DNA from: Labilithrix sp.
GTDB lineage: Bacteria > Myxococcota > Polyangia > Polyangiales > Polyangiaceae
Assembly (NCBI GenBank): GCA_028287035.1
Contig: JAQBQL010000271.1
Location: 1-20,164 of the forward strand
DNA: 20,164 bases
Reading direction: 5' to 3'
Both the position numbers and the translations under genes were made by a program. Positions 16,008 to 20,164 of this stretch are shown here, in pieces (within the stretch, counting starts at the first letter, position 1; the number at the start of each line of letters is the position of its first letter). The notes beneath the pieces were generated by a model, which saw nothing but the letters and a program-made list of their open reading frames with translations, did not search any database and was not told the origin of the DNA.

Positions 16008-16994
16008 TCAGTTGCCGATGAACCCGTTCGGGTTGCCCTGGCGGGCCGCGATGCGCCGGTTCCGTTCCTGCTCCCAGGCGTCCGGCGGGTCGACGCGGTC
16101 CCACTCGTCGAAGAGCGGACGATGCGCGTCGTCGACGAGGTGGAGCGAGGGATAGCTCGCGTCCATGTACTTGTAGGCGCGTGCGAGGTCACCACGCACG
16201 GCCGCGCGCGGGACGAAGACGCCGTGCTCGATCGCGCTCTGGCATGCGCCGAAGTGGAGGCTCGCGCGGAGGGCGCTCGCCGGTACGCTCGCGGTGCCGA
16301 GGACGCCCATCGGCAGGTCGCTGCGCAGCGCGTTCACCTCGCCGACCACCGGGAACAGGTTGTGGAGGTCGGCCTCGATGCGGGCGAACTCCGCTGACGC
16401 GAGGCGCGCGCACTTGCGACCCTTGAACCGCTTGCCGTGATGGTCGACGCAGCGCGGGTCGCCGTCGCGCCATTCCGTGAACGCGTGGCCGAACGCGCTG
16501 GCGGGGACCGCGTGCTCCCATTCGATGCGCTCGGCACGCGCATGGTCCTTCACGGCGACGTAGCCGCAGGCCGCGAGGTCGACGCGCATCGCGTGCCCCG
16601 CGCCGCCGAGGAACGTGCACCCGCAGTAGAGGTCGATGTGCTGGTTCGCCTGCGCGTAGATGCGTCCGAGCTCGTGCTTCGCTTCGTCGAACACGCGGAT
16701 GCCGTGGTTGCCGCCGGCGGTCACCGGGCCGGTGGGCGGCGGCGCGGGCGCCGGCTCGTCGGCGTCACCGTCGTCGTCGGGGGCGGGAGGCGGAGGGGGT
16801 GCCGCGGTCGGGCCGGCGGTAGGTGTCGGCGGGGCGGTCGGTGCGGCGGCAGGGCCGCGGTCGGGCACCGAAGCGCAGGCGCTCGCGATCGAGAACGCGG
16901 CCAGCACCGCGGCGCACCGCGTGAGCAAGGCCGAGGGGCGCCGGGAGGGGGGCGGCGGGGGCGCCGGAGACAGGAAGGCACGGCGCAACGTCAT
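16008..16994 (-). CDS. Endonuclease I family (EndA/Vvn-type) nuclease, probable lipoprotein
   Basis: This 328-residue exported nuclease of the beta-beta-alpha-metal endonuclease I family would degrade extracellular or periplasmic DNA. Residues 1-40 are a signal sequence ending in Ile-Ala-Ser-Ala-Cys (Cys40), a weak lipobox. Residues ~41-100 are a Pro/Ala/Asp-rich linker. The catalytic domain carries 'LYCGCTF', 'DLAACGYV', the active-site block 'IEWEHAVPASAFG' (His161), 'CVDHHGKRFKGRKCA', 'EADLHNLFPVVGEVNALRS', 'AVRGDLARAYKYM' and the C-terminal 'WDRVDPPDAWEQERNRRIA', the hallmark order of the family. All conserved blocks are intact. ATG 16994 is chosen over upstream in-frame options because it places the hydrophobic signal correctly and avoids the divergent neighbour. 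Confidence 0.9.
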   Translation of the reverse strand: MTLRRAFLSPAPPPPPSRRPSALLTRCAAVLAAFSIASACASVPDRGPAAAPTAPPTPTAGPTAAPPPPPAPDDDGDADEPAPAPPPTGPVTAGGNHGIRVFDEAKHELGRIYAQANQHIDLYCGCTFLGGAGHAMRVDLAACGYVAVKDHARAERIEWEHAVPASAFGHAFTEWRDGDPRCVDHHGKRFKGRKCARLASAEFARIEADLHNLFPVVGEVNALRSDLPMGVLGTASVPASALRASLHFGACQSAIEHGVFVPRAAVRGDLARAYKYMDASYPSLHLVDDAHRPLFDEWDRVDPPDAWEQERNRRIAARQGNPNGFIGN

Positions 16995-17110
16995 CGTGTC
17001 TCGGGTGTGTACGCCGAGTCTGCCCATCTGTCGCGGCGGGCGTCGCGCTGCCAGCGTGGAGACGCGCCGGAGCCGTTGACGCGGGACGGCCGCGGGCGTC
17101 CTCTTCGGTG

Positions 17111-18118
17111 ATGCGAGCCGTGTCCGCCGCCTCTGCACGCGCGCTGGTCTCCCTCGTTGCGCTCGGGTCGCTCGCTCCGCTGGTCGTCGGGTGCGAGGGC
17201 GCAGAGTCGATGCCGGCGCGAACCGCGTCCGCTCCGGCGCCGCGCAGCACCGACGACATCGATGAGGTCGGCGAGACGCTGCGCGCTCCCGTTCGCCGCG
17301 CTCCGCCCGAGTTCGACGACAGCGATCCGAGCGCGGTGCGCCTCTTCCACGAGCTGCTCGCGGGCTACGGCGCGTGGAGCGAGGACGCGCGCCTCGGGCT
17401 CGTGTGGACGCCGTACCACGACAGCGTCGGTGACGAGTTCGTGCCGTACGCGACGCACGGGCGGTGGTCGCATCGTTCCTTCGGAACCGGCGACGGCGAG
17501 GCGCCGATCGAGGAGTACGTCTGGGTCAGCGATCTGCCGTGGGGATGGGCGACGTTCCACTTCGGCCGCTGGACCTACGCCGGGGAGCGCGGGTGGGCCT
17601 GGGTGCCCGGCCGCCGCTACGCCGGCGCGTGGGTCGACTGGCGGACGCCCGATCGCGCCGACGCGCCGGATGCGGTCATCGGGTGGGGGCCCACGCCGCC
17701 TTCCCAGCTCTGGCGCGTGTCGCCCGGACCGGCGGCGCCGCGCCTCCGCGCGGGCTCGCTCGACCTCCGCGAGGCAAGGGTCGTGGCAGTACCGTACGCG
17801 GCGTTCTCCACGCCCTACGCGTACGTGCGAGTCCGGGATCTCTTCGCGGCCGACGTCGGGAGCCGCCTTCTCTACGGGCCGGCCGCGCTCGCCGTCGCGC
17901 GCGGCACGCAACCCGGGCTCGCGCCGCGACCGTCGGACCTCGGCTTCGGTCTTGCGCAGGTGCCCGCGCCGCCGACCCTCGATCGCGGCCTCCAGCAGGC
18001 GTGGATGCTCGCCACGCCGGCGAGCGCCATGGCGGTCGGAGCGGGGCCCGAGCTCGGGGCGCCTCCGCGGCTCCGCACGTACGTCGCCGGCGGGGCGCAC
18101 TTCGCATCGAGCCGCTGA
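17111..18118 (+). CDS. DUF6600-like Trp/Tyr-rich lipoprotein
   Basis: This 335-residue protein has a signal peptide ending in Val-Val-Gly-Cys (Cys28). After a short linker come aromatic repeats of the type seen in DUF6600 proteins: 'GYGAWSEDARLGLVWTPY', 'GDEFVPYATHGRWSH', 'VWVSDLPWGWATFHFGRW', 'GWAWVPGRRYAGAWVDWR'. In this family they resemble small beta repeats at the cell surface, with no known enzyme activity. The C-terminal third (about 225-335) is unrelated and Ala/Pro-rich. GTG 17108 is an alternative start one codon upstream of the ATG used here. It is divergent from the endonuclease gene (116-bp gap) and converges on the next gene. Confidence 0.8.
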   Translation: MRAVSAASARALVSLVALGSLAPLVVGCEGAESMPARTASAPAPRSTDDIDEVGETLRAPVRRAPPEFDDSDPSAVRLFHELLAGYGAWSEDARLGLVWTPYHDSVGDEFVPYATHGRWSHRSFGTGDGEAPIEEYVWVSDLPWGWATFHFGRWTYAGERGWAWVPGRRYAGAWVDWRTPDRADAPDAVIGWGPTPPSQLWRVSPGPAAPRLRAGSLDLREARVVAVPYAAFSTPYAYVRVRDLFAADVGSRLLYGPAALAVARGTQPGLAPRPSDLGFGLAQVPAPPTLDRGLQQAWMLATPASAMAVGAGPELGAPPRLRTYVAGGAHFASSR

Positions 18119-18136
18119 GCGGCTCGGCGCTCAGCG
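18113..18136. terminator. Hairpin between converging genes
   Basis: CGCTGAGCG (18113-18121) and CGCTCAGCG (18128-18136) form a 9-bp stem with a 6-nt loop. It covers the stop of the DUF6600-like gene and sits next to the stop of the converging gene. No T run follows on either strand, so it is at best a weak bidirectional terminator or a transcript-end stabiliser. Confidence 0.35.
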
Positions 18137-18137
18137 C

Positions 18138-19103
18138 TCAGCGCGTGACGCGTGACGGCTGGAGCGCGCGTCCGAGGCCGAGCGCGAGGCCACGGAGATC
18201 GTGGGCGGTGCGGACGGCGGCGAAGGCGACCTCGACGAGCTCACGGAGCCGCGCGTTCTTCACGGCCGACAGCACCGCGTGCTTGCTCGCGTCGCGGCTC
18301 TCCGGCGCGAGCACGAGCCAGGGAGCGCCGGCGCTGCCGACGAGCCCCGAGAGTACGGCGAGGATCCCGTCGCGTTCCGCGGGGAGCACCGCGGCCGATG
18401 CGACCTGCTTCGCGAGCTCCAGGCCTCTCGCGGTGGGCGGGCCGGCGAGGCCGGCACCCTGGAACGGCCCGTCCGGCCACACGCGGCCGTGCTGCTCGGC
18501 GCGGCCGCGGTCCCAGACCATCGTAGCCTCGGCGATCGACACGAACGTCGCGTACCGAGGGTCGTCCGCGAACGCCCGCGGGTAGCTCCACGTGACGATG
18601 AGCACCGCTCCGTCGCGCACGAGGACGAACAGATCTTCGCGGAGCGACGCTGCGTTCGCGTCGTCCCCCGCGGGGAGCTCGTACGCGCCGACCGCCGCTG
18701 CCTCGACGCCCCACGCGGCCAGCCACGAGTCGTTGGCCCACTCGATCGGCGCCGCCGCTTCGGCACGCCACGCGGCGTACTGCCCGGCGGTGCCGCGGGC
18801 GAGCTCGGCGGCGGACCCGGCGGCGAAGGCCGGCGCCTCCAGGCGGTAGCGGAGGGTCACCGGCGCGTCTTGCAGGCGGACGGTCGCGTCGGCGGGCGGA
18901 CCGCCGCTCGCCGCGCCGCCGAGCGCAGGCCGTCCCGGCAGGAGGTGCGAGAAGCCGATGCGCGCGTCCTTGAAGAGGGCCGTGTCGTCGCGCCCCTCGG
19001 TCAGCGTGTGCGGCGAGGCGGGGACGGGCGGCGGAACGGGCGCATACGCGGCAGGGTTCCACGCCATCGAAGGGTGGGGCACGTGACCGACGGCAGCATG
19101 CAT
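18138..19103 (-). CDS. Hypothetical protein, unrecognised 321-residue family
   Basis: No family was recognised. The G/C-rich third-position pattern and length support real coding. The first ~45 residues are Pro/Ala/His-rich and probably disordered ('AYAPVPPPVPASPHT'), with no signal peptide or transmembrane helix. The remaining part alternates strands and helices: 'PVTLRYRLEAPAFA', 'DLFVLVRDGAVLIVTWSYP', 'DPRYATFVSIAEATMVW', then a helical C-terminus 'SAVKNARLRELVEVAFAAVRT'. The strand pattern in the middle loosely recalls small Mog1/PsbP-like domains, but I could not support this. ATG 19103 is used; ATG 19067 is an alternative. A TATACC box lies about 15 nt upstream without a matching -35. 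Confidence 0.55.
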   Translation of the reverse strand: MHAAVGHVPHPSMAWNPAAYAPVPPPVPASPHTLTEGRDDTALFKDARIGFSHLLPGRPALGGAASGGPPADATVRLQDAPVTLRYRLEAPAFAAGSAAELARGTAGQYAAWRAEAAAPIEWANDSWLAAWGVEAAAVGAYELPAGDDANAASLREDLFVLVRDGAVLIVTWSYPRAFADDPRYATFVSIAEATMVWDRGRAEQHGRVWPDGPFQGAGLAGPPTARGLELAKQVASAAVLPAERDGILAVLSGLVGSAGAPWLVLAPESRDASKHAVLSAVKNARLRELVEVAFAAVRTAHDLRGLALGLGRALQPSRVTR

Positions 19104-19262
19104 CGCCGAGGTATACGGCGCGGCGCGCGGTCGCCTTCCCGCGTGCGGCCGTTGACATCCTGACGCGCTACCCGCGGTCCGGCTGCCACGCCGTCGGAAC
19201 GGCGGGGGTCGGGGAATGCAAGCGGGCGCCGGTTTGTCGAGAGAACGCGGGCGCCCTGAGCC

Positions 19263-19278
19263 TGGCACGAACCTCGCT
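19263..19278 (+). promoter_or_regulatory. Sigma54-type promoter-like sequence
   Basis: TGGCACG-AACC-TCGCT matches the sigma54 consensus in the whole -24 block and at GC of the -12 block, with exact 10-bp spacing between GG and GC. The predicted start (about 19289) would leave only ~4 nt before ATG 19293, so either translation is nearly leaderless or the match is fortuitous. Confidence 0.35.
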
Positions 19279-19292
19279 TAGGCCTGAACCCG

Positions 19293-19541
19293 ATGGACCG
19301 CTGGATCGCGACCGCATGGAAGGCCTTCTGGGTCGGGCTCGGCGCGTCCGCTGTCCTGATCTCGCAGTCCGTGCTGGCGCCTGCTCCGGCTCCGTCGCCG
19401 GAAGCGCCCGCTCCGCAGGCGATTCCCTACGTGCCGGCCGCGCAGCCCGCCGCGTTCGCGCCCACGCGCGCGTCGTCCCCGGTGCTCTCGCGTCTGCCGC
19501 CGCGCTGCGCGACCGTCGCCGACGTGAAGCGCTGCAGCTAG
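19293..19541 (+). CDS. Small exported or membrane-anchored Pro/Ala-rich protein
   Basis: This 82-residue protein has an N-terminal hydrophobic helix (about 8-28, 'AFWVGLGASAVLISQSVLA') that could be a signal peptide or anchor. A Pro/Ala-rich stretch without clear structure follows, then a C-terminus with two cysteines (Arg-Cys-Ala...Lys-Arg-Cys-Ser) that might form a disulfide. Codon third positions are strongly G/C, as in the surrounding genes, which supports real coding despite the small size. No family is recognised and no Shine-Dalgarno sequence is evident. It precedes the repeat array. Confidence 0.5.
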   Translation: MDRWIATAWKAFWVGLGASAVLISQSVLAPAPAPSPEAPAPQAIPYVPAAQPAAFAPTRASSPVLSRLPPRCATVADVKRCS

Positions 19542-19555
19542 CCCTGCTGACCGCG

Positions 19556-19580
19556 GGTTCCTGACAGGCGACAGGAAACC
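19556..19580 (+). terminator. Hairpin downstream of the small exported protein gene
   Basis: GGTTCCTG (19556-19563) and CAGGAAACC (19572-19580) pair with a single bulged A, 15 bp after the stop codon of the 82-residue gene. There is no T run, so termination is uncertain. Confidence 0.3.
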
Positions 19581-19592
19581 GGACACCCGGAA

Positions 19593-20004
19593 AAGTCGTT
19601 CGGATCCCTCACGGCTCCCGCGCCGAACGACGCGTCCGACCCCCCGAAAGTCGTTCGGATCCCTCACGATTGCCACGCCGAGCGGCGCGTCCGACCCGTC
19701 GAAACTCGTTCGGAGCCCTCACGACTCCCGCGCCGACCGGCGCGCCCGCCGGCCGGGGCTCTGGGCCGGCAGGGATCCGAACGACTCTGGCGCCCTCGTG
19801 CACGCTCTGCGCTCGGAGTCGTGAGGGATCCGAACGACTTTGGCGCCCCCGTGCACGCCCTGCGCTCGGGAGGTCGTGAGGGATCCGAACGACTTTGCGC
19901 CTGGTGCACGGCCTGCGCTCGGCAGGTCGTGAGGGATCCGAACGACTTTCACCGCGTCGTGCATCCTCCGGAGCCAAGGAGATCGTGAGGGATCCGAACG
20001 ACGT
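19593..20004. repeat. Mirrored array of eight ~55-bp repeats (3 forward, 5 reverse)
   Basis: A 21-bp core, AAGTCGTTCGGATCCCTCACG, occurs at 19593-19613 and 19648-19668, and in a degenerate form at 19703-19723. Its reverse complement occurs at 19767-19787 (first bases diverged), 19820-19840, 19875-19895, 19928-19948 and 19984-20004. Units recur every 53-56 bp within each arm. The interspersed ~33-bp segments are similar to one another (for example 'GCGTCCGACCC' on the left and 'GTGCACG..CTGCGCTCGG' on the right), so the true unit is ~55 bp rather than core plus unique spacer. Midpoints of mirrored pairs 1/6, 2/5 and 3/4 all fall at 19744-19745. A GCCGGCC/GGCCGGC hairpin (19748-19770) lies near the centre. 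No gene is credible here; the open frames through it are translations of the repeat. Confidence 0.92.
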
Positions 20005-20090
20005 TGCCGGCCAGGCGCCCCGCTTTACGGAACTTCACCTCCGCGGGCCGGATGGACGCGGGCCGCTGCAGGTCCAACGGCTACCCTCGC

Positions 20091-20164
20091 ATGATGTCCC
20101 GGCTGCGTTCCGCCACGACCCTGCTCCTCGGCGCCCTTGCCGCCACTGCGGCGCTCGCTGCGTG
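20091..20164 (+). CDS. Probable lipoprotein, 5' end only
   Basis: ATG-ATG at 20091/20094 opens a frame that runs off the window. The 24 visible codons encode two basic residues and a hydrophobic helix ending in Ala-Leu-Ala-Ala, with the next codon beginning TG. If that codon is TGC or TGT, this completes a standard lipobox (LAA-Cys25). The remainder and function are outside the window. The upstream gap from the repeat array (20005-20090) shows no clear promoter. Confidence 0.55.
   Translation, partial: MMSRLRSATTLLLGALAATAALAA

Noticed and set aside
19609..19977. Several overlapping open frames in the repeat region
   Set aside because: Their translations repeat the same peptides (such as VVRIPHDL and FGSLTT) because they read the DNA repeat; no start signals or domains.
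19593..20004. CRISPR array
   Set aside because: Period is regular (~55 bp), but the core reverses orientation midway, the intervening segments are similar to one another rather than unique, and no cas genes are in the window.

Overview
This is a 20 kb window of very GC-rich, gene-dense DNA. It has strong G/C third-position bias, several GTG starts, many predicted lipoproteins with a lipobox followed by an Asp/Ala/Gly/Pro-rich linker, a diheme cytochrome lipoprotein, and two or three sigma54-type (-24/-12) promoter candidates. Together these suggest a chromosomal segment of a myxobacterium-like organism (Myxococcota, probably Polyangia). That assignment is an inference from style and gene families; there is no rRNA or other phylogenetic marker in the window.

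Layout, left half. The window opens in the 3' end of a thioredoxin-like gene (+), which converges on a repeat-containing lipoprotein and a malonyl-CoA-synthetase-like acyl-CoA ligase (both -). A short divergent gap separates the ligase from a DMT/EamA transporter (+) with a 75-residue histidine-rich tail. Next is an orphan PglZ-domain protein (-). The 340-bp gap after it holds a 6S RNA gene (+) with its own promoter-like sequence and a strong terminator. That terminator overlaps the stop codon of a rhomboid protease gene (-). A LysR regulator (+), a diheme cytochrome c lipoprotein (-) and the purine pair purE-purK (+, overlapping by 4 bp) follow.

Layout, right half. A NodB-type polysaccharide deacetylase lipoprotein (+) converges on a four-gene minus-strand cluster read as glsB/yeaQ-like, trmO, a short GspE/PilB-type ATPase and a DUF4230 membrane protein. 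A good sigma54-type promoter sits in front of the glsB-like gene. Then come an exported EF-hand protein (+), an endonuclease I family lipoprotein (-), a Trp/Tyr-rich DUF6600-like lipoprotein (+), an unrecognised 321-residue protein (-) and a small exported Pro/Ala-rich protein (+). The last large non-coding stretch (about 19542-20090) carries eight copies of a ~55-bp repeat, arranged as three units in one orientation and five in the other, mirrored about position 19744. The window ends in the first 24 codons of a probable lipoprotein gene.

Most of the genes are housekeeping or envelope functions: purine synthesis (PurE/PurK), tRNA modification (TrmO), global transcription control (6S RNA) and surface lipoproteins. 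Gene orientation flips almost every one or two genes, so few form operons; purEK and the glsB-trmO-gspE-DUF4230 run are the clearest. There is no phage, IS element, tRNA or CRISPR system. The parts most worth a second look are the mirrored repeat array, the orphan PglZ protein with an unrecognised N-terminal domain, the 6S RNA locus, and the His-rich transporter.
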